From Catenaria anguillulae PL171 (taxonomy: Eukaryota; Blastocladiomycota; Blastocladiomycetes; Blastocladiales; Catenariaceae): a stretch of 64,000 nt of DNA. Below are positions 45,896 through 63,516 of the stretch, piece after piece. The stretch is taken from the NCBI GenBank assembly GCA_002102555.1, contig MCFL01000027.1, positions 124,001 to 188,000 of the forward strand. The letters are read 5' to 3'. Positions within the stretch are counted from its first letter, which is position 1. Every line of letters starts with the position of its first letter. The notes under the pieces were generated by a model. The model made no database searches, was not told the origin of the DNA, and saw nothing but the letters and a program-made list of their open reading frames with translations. The position numbers and the translations under genes were made by a program.

Positions 45896-47717
45896 GCAAT
45901 GGCGTGGAATAGTATGCATGGTCCGGTGCAAGTGTTTCTGAACTCGGTAATGCGATGTTGCAAATAGCATGCAGATTTGTATGGGTGTTGTTTCTTTCGT
46001 TGAGATAGAATGCATTGCTCGTGGCGCTTGCATTTTGCGACCTGCTGTGCTCATGTAATCCCGAAAGAATTCCAATCTATCGAAGAAGGGATTTGAGGCA
46101 GGCGATATCAGGTCTAGCGACGAAGCGCTGGCCCAAAAATGGGTGGGAACGTAAACATGATGTGATACCTCGGTCAACGTGAGACTTTCCGGCCATCGCA
46201 GAGCAAGAGCCGAAAGCCTTCGAAGGTGCTGCATGGGACGACACCACAATGATTACGGACAAGTCACAATGACAATGGCAAGAGCAGTTTCAGACTTGTA
46301 CAAGATCAAGAATTGACGTTGGGCTATCGTGCGCCGCATGTAAACTCCTGCGGGAGGCGAAATCCAGAGAAGCAGAGCCAAATCGGGCCTGTTGTCTGCG
46401 TGAGGCGATCTCAGTCAGGATCGTGTCAGGATCGATGAGGGAACACGATCGATCAACAGCTGCGAGCATCGCGTTTCCTCAACTTGCATTCGAAACACTA
46501 ATCATTTGTATCAAACATAGCAGCAATGTCGGTGTGTATTTGTGATGAAGCAGGCAAGAATTCTTACGGTTCGCCAGTCGCAGCGAAGCAGAGTCCAGTG
46601 ATACCAACTGTGGTTTAGATAACCGGCATCACGCAGACTCGCAACTGGCCACGGTAAGACAAAAAGTGAGATCGATGGGATCCGGCGTGGGAAAACTGGA
46701 TTTGTGAATCAAATCCCAGGGCGTGCTTGTGTTTTTGTTGCAGGAGTCGAGGCTAAAGAGCTTCCATGAAGCTTTGTGTGTGCTTTGGGAGGTGGAAGCC
46801 AGCTCGCAGCCGTCAAGTCGGTGCAACTAGATAGAACAGGTTTTGCAAATGGCTATGCACACTCCCACCAATTTCGACTCACTCCTGTCAGCTATGGCGA
46901 CTGGTGAAGAAGCCATGATGCTCGAAAACTGTGTTTACTGTCGTTTACATGAAGTACATAGCTCTGCCTACGCGAAATGGGTCATGATGGATCGACGTTT
47001 TTCCAGATCGGGCTTTGCTTGCATTTCAGGAGCCGTCATAAGGCGTCCCTGCCCATTCACGCTTGCTCACGTTCAATGTTGCTTGCACAGGCCGTGCACT
47101 TGCCTGTGAATCGGAACTTTTGTGTTAATGTCCGACGAAATCGAGGCAAAGTGAAGCCTTTTCGCATGCCCTTATCGCCTCTCACTCAACTGCATTTATA
47201 GGCCAACCATCCCCGAGCGTCGACTTGCCCGATATCGTGCGACAACCACCCAAGTAACGCTCAAATACCATTGCAATCCCTCTGTCTCACTGGTCGGCCC
47301 CAGCTCCCACTCCGTCCCACTTTACTTCCAACTGCCCATCTGCCTCTCATTTTTGGTATGCATTGCAAGTCACTCGCATTTCCACGCAACCGACAGTCTT
47401 TTCCCAAGTTATGGCTTCGCGCTGAAGTAGTCCACGGCCATGAGTCCTCAACAAGCCAATTCTTACTTTGATGTTGCACCGCATCACCCTTTCGGTTCGC
47501 TTCTCAATGCTGCCACCCATTCCGCCGATACCCAACTCTCATGGAGATGCAGAAAACAGACCTACATGCTCACTTGCAACTGGGGATTTTAAAATTCGTC
47601 ACATCCCACCAGGCAGCCGCCTTTTCCAAGGAATTCGGCTCCGCTGATATGAGCTGATCAGGCAACACAGATCGCTGCTAGCTCCACCACCTTGGTCACA
47701 CGCCTCGATCTATACAT
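45896..47717. other. Intergenic region, no gene seen
   Basis: About 1.8 kb after the ABCA stop. Open frames are short and lack domain character on both strands. GATC-containing strings recur at 46400-46460 without forming a regular repeat. Confidence 0.4.
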
Positions 47718-48481
47718 GCGCACGATGCCACAGTCAACCAACGCAAGCAAGCCTCGCGCCCAACAATCTCACAACTCGGCCGAGCATACCGAGTCCGCTT
47801 CCGCGCAAGTATCCTGCTCTCAATGTGTACGTACGTTGACCATCGATTGGGCTCTTGGTTTTTTTTTCTCTCTTCCCTCTTTGTCATTCAGTCGTACCAT
47901 GCTCTTCTCGATATTCTTCATTGCTTATGGAGCATGGCGGACTTGGCGATCTGCGGCCCAGGATTGCATGTTCCACGCTTTCTTTTCAAGTTGTCTGCTG
48001 TCTGCAGCTGTGATCGCATTTGCTGCACCCGTTTCCGTGATGTCTGTCGATCCCAATCAATTGCCTGGTCGCTCCCACTCAACAGCTTCGACTTGCATTG
48101 CTGAGCTCGGCTGGGGCTGGGAATGGCCATGGACCTGCGCAAGAGCACTTTCCGCATCAATTCATTTGCTATCCCAACATCAAGCCCCGCCTCTTCTCTG
48201 CACTGCCATCCTTCGCCATGAGCCGAACCGCCGCCTCAGGCAACCGCCCCTCTCGCAAGCACTCCCTGCTCCGCTCTAGTACGGGACATTTTCACGGAAT
48301 GCACAGTCGCATGGGCGCTCATCATTCAACCATCCAAGTTGTATGTTGCTTGGACAATGCACGGTCCTGCTCGGCCCTGCTCGCGTTGCCGACAAACCGC
48401 TGCAGTATTGCCTTGAGCATGCGTCGCCATCGCCTCGTTTCGCCACATCCCGAATCTTGTTTCGATGATTGCTTTGGTTGA
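47718..48481 (+). CDS. Possible small spliced hypothetical gene
   Basis: An ATG near 47718 opens a short Ser/Gln-rich frame (MRTMPQSTNASKPRAQQSH) that ends at a GTACGT donor near 47828. A textbook acceptor (T tract then CATTCAG at about 47892) follows. Downstream, a frame from about 48090 to 48481 reads coding-like in part: QEHFPHQFICYPNIKPRLFS and MSRTAASGNRPSRKHSLLRS. I cannot join these pieces with confidence and recognise no domain. It could be a small gene, or an upstream part of the F-box locus that follows. Treat it as a tentative call. Confidence 0.25.
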
Positions 48482-48648
48482 GTTCGGCTGCCTCTGGCGT
48501 ATCTCCTCTTTGATTTTGGACTTCTTTGCCCTTTTGTCTTGCGCAATTTCATCCACAGATTGTCCGCATTTTTCCGTCCGCTGCAATGCGATCAGTGTTC
48601 TCACCCACCCAGCGTATGCACTACTCTATGTAGGCAATCGCTTTTGAC

Positions 48649-51256
48649 ATGACCCCGCATCCTCTGCGAGCTGTGGGCGACATGCACACGGCGGCCGAAA
48701 TCCCAATCTGGGCGGAGCAGCTGGCCATCCACGATACCGCTTGATTGATCCGTCGACGGTCCTTCCAGAGGAAATCCTGCTCCTGATTGCCCGCGAGGTC
48801 GGCCATGCCCGCCTCAAGACTCGTCGCCAAGACCTCATTGCGCTTGCGCAGACCTGCCGCCGGTTCCGCAAATGTGCCACACGCGCTTTGTGGGAGCATC
48901 TCGAGGTGGCCCTCACGCCAGTTGTGTTCAAGTACGAGCCAGGCATGCCGATTCCAACGGGGCCGTCTGACTTGCATTTTTCCGTCATGCCTCGCGGGCG
49001 GCCATTTCCGCCGTCGGAAGCTGCCCTGCGGCTCAAGCCTGCGTGGCTGCGCAGCTTGACGTTGCACGACCCCAAGTCGCGCGCCGAACTGCAAGCAGTC
49101 AGGGCAGGCAATTCGCTTGTCAAGTTCTTCGCGGCGCTCGGCGTGCCACCATATTTGCGCCGAATCGAGCTGCGCCTGGATCTCAATTTCGACTTGCGCA
49201 GTGTGTTTGCGGCGCCAGCCTCTGATTCACCTCCATCGCCTCCTTCACAGCCATTTGCTGGTCCAACCGTATCCCCAACCCCGACCGTTGCCAACAACTT
49301 GACCACCTTGACTGCATGACACCGACTTTTTTGCTGCTGGCAACGGTCCGCACCAACCTCGTCTCGAGTTCCCAAACCTGCGCTTTCTCACAGTCATTGC
49401 ACCGACGCGCACAACCACCGGCACATTCGGGGAAGCGCACGTTCCTCTTTTGGGTCCTCAAGGCACGCTGCAGGATCTGCCCAACTTTCCCAAGCTTAAT
49501 TCGCTTGTCCTTCCCGCCGACGTTGATGTGAGCGAACGAGTGCTAAATCACCTGCTGTTCCTCGCCTCATCTCGCCTTGATCTGCTCGCCGTCTACCCAA
49601 CCGAACTTGCCGGCAACCCAAACTGGCTGCGCACATCGACCTTGCCGTCTTCACTCCCGCGCATTCGCGTCCTGCACACCAACCATGTGTTTTGGAACCT
49701 TGTCGTTGGCCACATTCGTGCCCCTCGCCTCACGCATCTCGCCATCACCTCTGCCCCTACCCCAATCCACGACCCGGAACTCCACCGCGTTGGTCATCTT
49801 GCTCCCGCACACATGGTCCAAACTTACTTGTCGCACCTGACGGCCCTGCGCCTGCGCGGCAACGCTGCGAGCTGTTTCTCAACAAGGACCAAGTTCTTGC
49901 TTGGCTACTTTGCCACACCTCGCTGTATTTGACGCTTCACTCGAAATGCTCGGCCCGGACCCACGCACGTGCCCGTGGGCACGCCGCACGTTCCATTTCC
50001 CTCCTCGTCCAGCTCGGATCCAACGCGCCACTAGCCGCCTGGGTCGGCGCCTGGCCGTTCCAAAACTGCAGCACCTGCGTATTTCGGGCATGTCGAGTCG
50101 CGTCATCTGCGCAACGTCCACCATTCACATTCCCGTGCTTGGGTGGCGCGGGTGGCGCAGGCTCGAAATAGTCCCGAGGACGGCACCAGGGTGGTTGTGG
50201 ACCGGCTAAGATTTTCAGTAAACATGGAGGTGGTGCTCATCAACGCCGCGGGCGTGTGGCTGCCGCCCAGCGTGAAGCTTGGGCCTATGACGCGGCTTTC
50301 GTTGCCTGCAGTCACGCTGGCCGCCATGCACGAGGTCACGGTGCATCCCCCGGGAGCGGCCTTGCGCAATTTGACCATATCTGGTGGGCCGCCGTGGGGC
50401 ATTCAGCAAGTGTTGGCGCCAAACAAGGTCAGGGCAAGGGAAGTGCATGTGTTTTGGTCCAATGTCCCCGATTTGCCCGCTCTCGAGTGGTTGTCTGGGA
50501 TGCCTGGATTGAGAGTGGTGCAGTTGCATGGCGAGCGGTCCAATTTGCCCTTTCCAGGCACGAATGCAGGTGACCACGCTCAGCCGGCGTCGGCGTCGGC
50601 GATTGCGGGGTTGAGAAACGTGGAATCGCGGTGGGTCAAGTTGACGTGGTGGCCGCCAAATGAGGATGAGAGTGTGGACCGCAATATGGTGTGGGACGAG
50701 CTGCTCAAGTTTCCGCCCATTCCGGGCGGCGTGTCGCACGTTCAAGTTTCCGTTGCTTTGCCAGCGTCGGATGCCACGATTGCCGCGAGCAGCCCACGCG
50801 CCGACCAACCGCTTGCGGGTCGTTGCCTGTTCCGCCGCATACCCTGGTGTCACGACTTCTTGATTGGTGCACCCACGGCATGAACTTGTCGCCGACCCCG
50901 CCATCCACCTCCCTTCCGACGTGCAACAGCCGCCCCCATTTCCGGGCGACTCGCGTCCGTCTCGGAATGCATCTCGCTTGTCTCCTCGGCCGACGAATTG
51001 CTTGACCCGGACACGGATCCTGATCCGTATTGCACACACGATGCGAGGGACACTTGACGGCGTCGTACATGTCGGACGCATGCTGGTCGTCGCTTGTCGA
51101 TGCGCCGCACCGCGCACACGTTCGGTTGAGCGTTGTATGACGAGCGCGCAGAAGATGCTTGTGGATATCGTCACGAGAGAGTTGGAGCAGGCGCTCAGGG
51201 TGTATCGGGAAGCTGGCGGAAAGGCCGTAGTGGATGTATGTATTTGCGTGGATTGA
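48649..51256 (+). pseudogene. F-box protein gene with several frame breaks
   Basis: Starts at an ATG near 48649 (MTPHPLRAVGDMHTAAEIPI). An F-box follows at about 48755-48900: LPEEILLLIAREV, RQDLIALAQTCRRFRKCA and TRALWEHLEV, the motif that binds Skp1 in SCF ubiquitin ligases. Beyond it the sequence looks like a Leu-rich substrate-recognition region, with conserved-looking blocks NLRFLTVIAPT, LGPQGTLQDLPNFPKLNSLV, YLSHLTALRLRGNAA, LFLNKDQVLAWL, LPHLAVFDASLEMLGPD and VPDLPALEWLSGMPGLRVVQ. These lie in different frames. Frame changes are needed near 48741, 49309-49316, 49885, 49910 and about 50140, with none supported by splice sites; most fit a single missing base. Either a decayed family member or an unpolished consensus. 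The 3' end (about 50880-51256) is uncertain. Confidence 0.55.
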
Positions 51257-51941
51257 AGCGGTTCTATGGGTTCCACGGTGGTGTACGCGCCAAGATCGAG
51301 CAATGCGAGGCGCGTTCATTCTCGTCGTGCTTGAATGATATCACATGTTGATGGCTGCGAGAGAGACTTGAAATACCTACATTTGAAGACATTCCGAGAT
51401 TGACTGATGGAATATATACTGACCTCCGATACCTCACCCATCATGTTTTATCTGTTGCACTCGCTCTGTCGCCTCACCCCATCAGCGCCCCCATGTCACA
51501 GTTCAAACGAGCCGAACGAACTTGGGTGACACTGCTGCACCGGAACCGCGAACGCTGCGAACGCGCAAAGACCAGAGCTTGAATTCAGGAGCGGCCCGCG
51601 AGTCAGTGTCAGCAGACAACAGTACAACATCCGTGTACGTTTACCTGTCAGTCAAGCTCAGACTTCATCCAGTGTGAAAAGAATGAACAAGCATTTGGCA
51701 CATAAAGACAACTACATGGCGCATATGATAAGAACACGAAACAAAAGGGAAAAGACTGATCAAGTGGGTATAACCAGCACAAAAACAAAAGAAGCAGAAG
51801 CAGGTAGGTCGATAAAACATCGAGAATATGTTACGGTAATGAAAGTATGGGGTGATGTGCAGCTGTCGCGAAGGGAACCGCGAGGTGTGGTCGGGCAAAC
51901 ATGCAAAAGGAGGAGGAAGAAAAAAAAACTCGGAGTATGAA
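51257..51941. other. Convergent intergenic region
   Basis: About 685 bases between the F-box locus and the 3' end of the zinc-finger gene. A-rich stretches at 51670-51940 suit a terminator for the minus-strand gene (T-rich on that strand). No coding signal. Confidence 0.4.
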
Positions 51942-56719
<4,778 letters not shown>

Positions 56720-57511
56720 GGTGTAAAACTGTTGGCGGATGGCATGGCGACGCGCAGGTCGGTGAGTGAAAAGCGGGCACTGGAGCAATGAAAACAGAGA
56801 ACGTACATGACAAGGGTCACGTGACAATGGTGGTCAGTGCGTGACGGCAGTGTCGAGGAGAACGATGCCAAAGCGACAGAAACCAATGGCGGCGGCCAAC
56901 TGGGAAGCTGTACTTTGCCGAGGGTTGGTGTGGGTTGATGTGTTTGCAGTCCCGCGTGCACTTGTTTGTCGTGCCGTCCTTTGTCCTTTGAATTGGTTTG
57001 CTTCAAACTGCTGCGGCTGGGATCCGTTGGCACTCGCTTGCGGTGCGGCACTTGGCAAATCTATGCGCACATTCAGCAGTTAGTCCATCCAGCAGGCCAC
57101 GTCAGTATCACTGTCGTTGCGCTCGGTGTGTGTGTGTGTGTGTGCGAGCGTGACTGCTTGAAGTGCGAAGATGCTGCTGTTGAGGCAACGTCAAGGACGA
57201 GCCCTCATCCGCCATCCAGGATGCGACGTACACTCACGATTGGCCGCGATCAGGGCAGTAGGCGATGGCTGCGGTGCGGATGGGCGCAATGCGGGGGGTT
57301 GCTATTGGAGGCGCTGTACTATGGCCGGAAATCTAGGGGCACAATACACGGCCGTCGTTGGCCATTGATTGCTTTGATGACCCGCCGTCCCGTCGATCAC
57401 CCATCTGCCTGTTTGTTCGCACAGAAACGACCGACCGCGCCCTGTGAAATGTGGCAACTAGGAGCCCTCAAAAAGTGCTCGTTAAATATCATGCTGGGTG
57501 CCGGTAAAGAA
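56720..57511. other. Intergenic region with a (GT)n repeat
   Basis: About 790 bases between two minus-strand genes, holding the promoter of the zinc-finger gene and the 3' end of the NOPCHAP1-like gene. A GT microsatellite lies at 57126-57144. No gene seen. Confidence 0.45.
57126..57144. repeat. (GT)n microsatellite
   Basis: About nine perfect GT units in the intergenic region upstream of the zinc-finger gene. No functional evidence. Confidence 0.9.
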
Positions 57512-58730
57512 TCAACCCTTGCCCAGATCCGACGGCCGACTGCTCTTGGACAGATCGACCATCGAGCCGAGCGGTACGCTACCAATGGGATGGGGCGAGG
57601 CGATAAACTTGTAGAAACCATGGCACACACACAACAAATATTCACCGTTGGGGACTCGGTGTCGTCGCTCGACACCCTCCATCATCTCCTGCACCAACGG
57701 AGTCCTTGTTCCCGAGCCCTCATGCTCCTCATCGCTATCATCCGCATCCTGATCTTCGTCGTCCTCATCCTCTCCCGATCCACCTTCGCCCAACGGCTCG
57801 TTGTAGAACCGCATGACCATGTCTTGCAAAGACTCGGCCATGATGGCCTCTTCCTCGCCACTCATCCTGTCGTCATCTGAATCATCTTGCGAGTCATCCT
57901 CATCGTCATCTTGGTCCGAGGAAGATGTATCCACATCCATATCGCCCGCACTGTATATCCGCGGCCCTCGCTCCCCCCGCTGGTCATTGCTGCTGCGGGC
58001 GCCGTGACAAAGGAAATGGCGGGTGGGGCAGACACCGGTCCGCCCGATGGAAGCGGCAGTACATCCTCATGCGACGATGGGTTTCGCGCCTCAAACAATC
58101 CCAAGCCGAGTTTCTGGTTGAAAAAAAAGCGTGTGTACAACATGAGGTCCACGTCAGAAAGGAAACGAACTCGAAAAAAAAACGAAGGGAAACGTGGTGC
58201 ACGAACCATTTCAATGACTCTGTCTTGGCCCGGCGTCACAGACTCAATGTCAAACTTGCGCTTGCGCTCCTCTTCGCCGTCCTCCTTGGCCATGGCGGCA
58301 AACAGTGACGTGTTGGCCTGCTGCAGCTGGGGCAAAAACGCGTCGAGTCGTGACAGGACTGGAATAAATGTGTGAATTGTGAATGACAGAACCTTCAATA
58401 CGAATGCGCTGGTCCCCCAAGTTTGGAAAGCAACAGCAGTGCGCACGTACGGGACGAGTTGGGAGCAAAGGGCATGATGGCGGGTTTGGCGCGTGGCGCG
58501 GTCGTGGCAGAGGTCAGGATGGCAGGGGACGACGAGTCGGGAGTAAATTCCGAGGCGAGCAGGGCTTTGCTCGTCTGTACAACATCTTTGTGCTTGTTCT
58601 TGTTCTTGCCCTTGGGTTTTGGGGATGAGGTTGACGGTGAGGATGGTTGACGCGGCGGCACGGCGGCAGCGTCCGAGGAGCCAGTGACGGCACGTGCTGA
58701 CAACGATGGTGACAAAGAGGTGGAATCCAT
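57512..58730 (-). CDS. NOPCHAP1-like box C/D snoRNP assembly factor
   Basis: NOPCHAP1 (C12orf45) helps load NOP58 onto the R2TP/RUVBL machinery during box C/D snoRNP assembly in the nucleus (family knowledge). Exons 58451-58730, 58207-58358 and 57512-58113. The core is in exons 1-3: LLSRLDAFLPQLQQANTSLF, then KRKFDIESVTPGQDRVIEM joined to KLGLGLFEARN, closely matching human LLSKLQAFLPQMAQAN, RFNIENI and KVIQMDVALFEM. The N-terminal 90 residues are Ser/Pro/Lys-rich. The C-terminus is a long acidic tract (SSSDQDDDEDDSQDDSDDDR), also acidic in the human protein, followed by an extra region of about 110 residues. The frame breaks at a run of six C (57972-57978), between TSGG and GPRIYSAGDMDVD; one missing base would explain it. 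ATG at 58730 chosen over one 12 codons upstream by position only. Confidence 0.77.
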
Positions 58731-59117
58731 GGTATTCTTAGTGGTATGCTGTGAACCGAGCAGCATTGGGTTTCGCGACAATTGCTCAGATTTTGCGTGC
58801 GCGCTCTGGTGGGCTCGGGAACTCGGTCAGGCGCGAGAAAGCATCTGAGAGTGGGTGAAGTCACGTGCTCTGTTTCCACGCGCTACGGTTCGCATGTCCA
58901 GTTCTGCTTGAACATGTGTTAATCCGATGCCGTTTTTGTTGGCAAATGATAGACAGCCGGCAACAGCTTGCCGTTTCAGTCCATGAAATACCGATTCCAG
59001 GCCATTAGACACGCCCCGTAGTGTTCTCTTGCTCTGCTGCGCTTCCAATGCTTTGAGGACGCTCACCCCCGTCGCGATTCTGTCTGCTCCGCTGGTGCAT
59101 CACCTCCTTCAGTCACC
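58731..59117. promoter_or_regulatory. Divergent promoter region of NOPCHAP1-like and DENN genes
   Basis: Only about 390 bases separate two divergent starts, the shortest such gap in the window. Shared promoter use is likely. No defined motif recognised. Confidence 0.45.
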
Positions 59118-62100
59118 ATGACCCTAACTGCTTCCGCCAACTCGACAGCCGCGGCCACGCAAAACACCGGCTCAAGTGCCTCGTCGCCATCACTGAGGCT
59201 CGTCACACAATTTGTGCAAGTCGGGTTCCCTCCAGATGCCGCCAACCTGGCTCGCTTCCGCGTGCCTCCACGCTGGTCTCTCGACGAAATGCGCATTCGC
59301 ACACTCCAGCAACAACAACAGCAGCAGCAGCAAACCCAAGCATTAAATCAAACGCAAACTAACACGCGGATCAATTCGCCGGTGTCCACCGTCTTTCTCG
59401 CTGGACCTCAGTCGAATGGCACTGCCACCGACACGCTTGGTGGTGCTGGACCTGTCGATACGGCAACGGGGCAAAACGCGCTTGGGCTCGCTCCGTCCCT
59501 CTCATCAGCACACCTGCGCCATTCCACAGCCTCCACACCGCAGACATTATGCGCTTACGCTCTTCCTCGTCCACCAATGGACCAATAGAAGCCGCCACCA
59601 TTCGTGTCCGGCGGCCCACACAGGTCGACCCGTGTACCATCCCGCTCCCAGCGTCTCCCAGAACGTCTTCCGTATCACTTTCCGAGCCAGAGAACGCGAC
59701 TGGTTTACAGGCACCACCCGCCGCAGCGCCATTTCCACCCTGGAATCCAGCACCCATATCCGCCTCACGTGCCTCGCTTTCCAACGCCGATGCAGCCCAA
59801 TCAGCCTATCCGACAACCACCCGCGACCTCGCTGCTGGGCAGCTCACGCCCACACCCGCACGCCTCCTCAGTATCGCTGATGCCCGCCCATCTGGGTCAC
59901 AGCTCGGGCTTCACCAACGACGAGCTACTGCGGCACAATGTCGTCATCCATGTCGCGGTCGGCCACAACGGCCGGAAACAACCACGTCAAGGAAAAGCCG
60001 CCACATCCTGTCGAGTACAGGTACAAGGCACAAGTGATTGATAGCTATCCGCGGATCGGCAAGGAGGGTCAAGCAAGGGCCAAGAGTGGTTGGGTCATTT
60101 ACCCCTCGTCCGTACTTCTTTTCTCTTCTTGCACCTGTCTCGTACATTTCGGGTATTCGGGCTGACGGCAAAGTGCTTGACAGTTTGTGTTCCCTGATCA
60201 TATGTCCATCAAGGAAGCTCCCAACGCTCCACCGCCAACCACCACGCACTCTTTTGTCCTGACCAAGGAGGACGGCACGAAACTACACTGCACGTCGCTT
60301 ACTTTTTGGGAAAAGCCCATTGGTCAACTGGGCGCCACACTCAAGTACCAGTCACGTGCCTGGTACGTCCGCAACATCAACGAGTCGGACCTCGAGTACC
60401 TGACGCACCTGAAGTCGCAAATTCACGCGCTCAAATCGCAACTCGCGCGCGACGACCTGCTGGACCCGGACGAGCGGCTCGTGGTCGAAGACCGCCTCAA
60501 GCTGTTTACCGATCTCATGAAACCCTATGTGACGAATGCATGCGTCGACACAGACGCGCTGTGGGTGCCGCGGGCGCTTGTGCTCATGAGTCCGTGGCCA
60601 GTGTATGATCTCATGGAAGATTGGCTCAAGTGTACGTATCGCGGGATCATGGATGCCAATGGCACCACGTTGGCGCTCGAGGCGTGCTTGGTCAATGTCG
60701 TGCATGAGGTGCCGATGCCGCCGCCGGGAAGGAGGGAGGTCGGGATTCGTGCACATAGCTCCGATTTGTTTTTGCACGGCCGGCGCCTAATGAGATTACC
60801 GCGTTGAAGAATGTATGTTATGCACTTGTTGCCTTTGGCTTCAGGCATGCAGTTGACGAATGGTACAGGTATCCTTCTACCCGCTGTTTCGCAGTTTGAC
60901 GGTCGAGTCGATTGTATTCCTATTTGAATGGTATGGGCTTTCCTACTTGACCATCCGACGGCTTTCTCTCACACGCCTGTAATCTGTGTTTCCAGCCTGC
61001 TCAACGAGAAGCGTATCCTTCTCGTTTCCGAGTTCCCAGGCCTGCTCAACACGGCCATTCAATCGCTGCTCTTGCTCATGTTTCCATTCAATTGGTTCCA
61101 TGTCCTGATTTCTGTTTTGCCTATAGAGTACGTGTTCATTGTTCAATTGCTGATCACCCAGTACTCACGTCCTCTTGGACATGACAATCAGTCTAATAGG
61201 CTACCTCGAAGCACCTGTTCCTTTTCTCATTGGGATGCTTGCCACACATCTCCCTCTCATCCAACCCGAAATCCTCTCCGACGACCTTGTTCTCGTCAAC
61301 CTCGACACTGGCGCCGTGACTTCGACCCTCCGCGCCTCGCCCGTTGCCCTGCCTCCACGCCGTCGCGGCAAGTTTGTAGCGCGCCTCAAAGGGAGCTGCC
61401 AGCTGGACCCGGGCATCGGCGCGGGCCCACCACTTGCGACCACGGAAGCATTCCCGCTGGGCAAACTGCAAACGCGCACGGGCACGTCGTTGCTGGCCAC
61501 GCCCATGGCCATGCGCGACAGGATCGGGGCAAGCGACCCAGACTTGCTGGCGCATATGAGCAGCAGCGGATCGGCCAGTTTGCGGTCGCCCGATTCCGTG
61601 TCGTCGTCAGAGATCTCTATGCCGCCGGCCGTGCAAATCTATCCGGCAGGACAGGGGCCCGGCAGCAGCCGGGCAACGCCGAGCGTGATATCGGTGGCGA
61701 CAACGACATCCCTGGCAAGCAGGTTTTCGTTGTTTCGGCGAGGGTCGAATGCGAGCGCGGCAGTGTCGTCGGTGGGGTCAGGAAGTACCGTGCTGGCGCC
61801 TGCGCCCGGCGCTGGCGGCGCGCATCAGAACAGCGGGTTTCTTGCGCCGGCCACGGCACACAAGGTCGTGATTGAAGGCCACGCTTTTTCAACCGACGCA
61901 AGCATGCTTTCACTGGCAGCTCACCACCACCCAACCCCAACCGGTCACCCTCCCGCATCGAATCCACGGCGCTGGTCCAATGCACACTCGCTCTCGTCAA
62001 CCACCTCTCGATGCATTGAATGTGACGCGCACGACTCGCCCGCAAAACCCGTGCTTCGATGCACTCATTGTGCGCTGGCCATTCATCTCGATTGTGCACG

Positions 62101-63516
62101 CACGTCGCTGGTGGCTTGGTGCCCGCGCGCGCTCGATGAGCCGCGTATTCGCCGCGCCGCCCTCAAGCTGTGGGTCAGCATCATGCGCGGATACCGCACA
62201 TACTTGACCCCCGGGGTTGGGGTGGGCATCAATGTGGTCCGGTGGGTGAATGAGGGAACAGATGCGGATGCTAGGGCGTTCATGAAGATGATGGTTGATA
62301 CGCAGGCGTTTGGCATGTTTGTGCAAGATCGGACGGGTGGCGTGGAGGGTGCGAGCAGTGCTGGAGGTGCCGCGGATGCAGAGATTATCTTTTTCGACGA
62401 GGCCATCAAGGCAAAGCGTGGCAGGCTGGCAAGGACGGTGGTCCGGTCGGGCAGCGACAATGCGTTTTTCAAGGACTTGTCGTTTGCTGTCACGTCCGTT
62501 TATCGGTGTCCATCGCCGCACCAGGGTGGTCTGTTGTTTTCAATTCTTCTCAGGCAACGCGAATGTGCATCAATACCATCGGGTTGGCTGACAGTCCATG
62601 CAATACCTGAACAGACCGCGTCCAAGTCCACCGCTCGTTCCCATTCACGACTGACGCCGCCTTTGCAAACACACCTATCCGCAAATGCGACTCGCTGATC
62701 ACCCCACAAGAGGAGCTCATGCTGACACTCTACACGGCCAAGATGATCCGCCAAGCAAAGCGGTATGCGCAATCCGCAGCCGCGGCCGCTGCAGCGTCCA
62801 CACCGGCCACGCCCGTTGCGGGCATGGCCGGCGTTGGCCGCCCCAACACATCATCTACGAGCTCGACCAGCAACTCGCCCACAACACCTATGGGCGAGTG
62901 GTGGCGCAGGATCAATGCCGTCACCAGTGCAACGTCGGCCATGCCGTCGCCGGCGTCGGCGGATATTGTAGACCAGTTCCATCACCACCAGCACCATGGC
63001 GGCGAGGCATCCAATGGGACGAACGCCACGACGGGAATTGCATCGAGCGGCGGTTTGCTCGACATGCTTGTTCCTCGGCCAGGGTACGGCGTAGGCATCG
63101 AAACACCCGACCAGTCGCGGCAGCGCGTCGACGACTTTCTCAACCGCGCGTGGGACACGCTCAAGGACCCAGTGTTTGGACAACCGCTTCGGTCGCGCGA
63201 CGACTATGCCTTGCGGCACGCCAAGCTGTCTGAAATCTCACACGGGCTTAATACCTTGCTGCTGACGTGCCAGCAAGCCGACCTCGACGATATCATCTTG
63301 ATCACGTCGCAGATTGATCGCATGGTTGCTGGGCTCGAGGACGAGTTTCGCGACTTGTTTGTGGACGAGGGCATGTTGAATCGGTTGTTGGGCGTTGGTG
63401 GGGAGGCGGCGCCAAAGGTCGAGTGGACGAGTCCAAGCGTGGATTTGAGCGACTTGGACGTGTTGCGCATGTCGGTGGTAGATGCGAGTGCAGGAGTCAG
63501 GGGCCCGGGTGTGTGA
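59118..63516 (+). CDS. DENN-domain Rab-GEF with embedded C1-like zinc finger
   Basis: DENN proteins activate Rab GTPases by GDP-GTP exchange. uDENN: VEYRYKAQVIDSYPRIGKEG, an intron, then FVFPDHMSIKEAP and THSFVLTKEDGTKLHCTSLT (about 59990-60330). cDENN: VNVVHEVPMPPPGRREV, SFYPLFRSLTVESIVFLFE, LLNEKRILLVSEFPGLLNTA and LPIDLIGYLEAPVPFLIGM, joined over introns at about 60811-60869, 60932-60995 and 61130-61191. dDENN: KLWVSIMRGYRTYLTPGVGV and MMVDTQAFGMFVQDRT, then a 3' exon with RSFPFTTDAAFANTPIRKCD. Between cDENN and dDENN is a C1/PHD-like zinc site: CIEC, 12 residues, CTHC, four, H, two, C, eight, C (about 62014-62122). The disordered N-terminus (59118 to about 59990) changes frame about three times, and 60768-60774 needs one more T to link DLF to FARPAPNEI. 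Coding signal is strong; exact N-terminal sequence is not. Confidence 0.8.
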
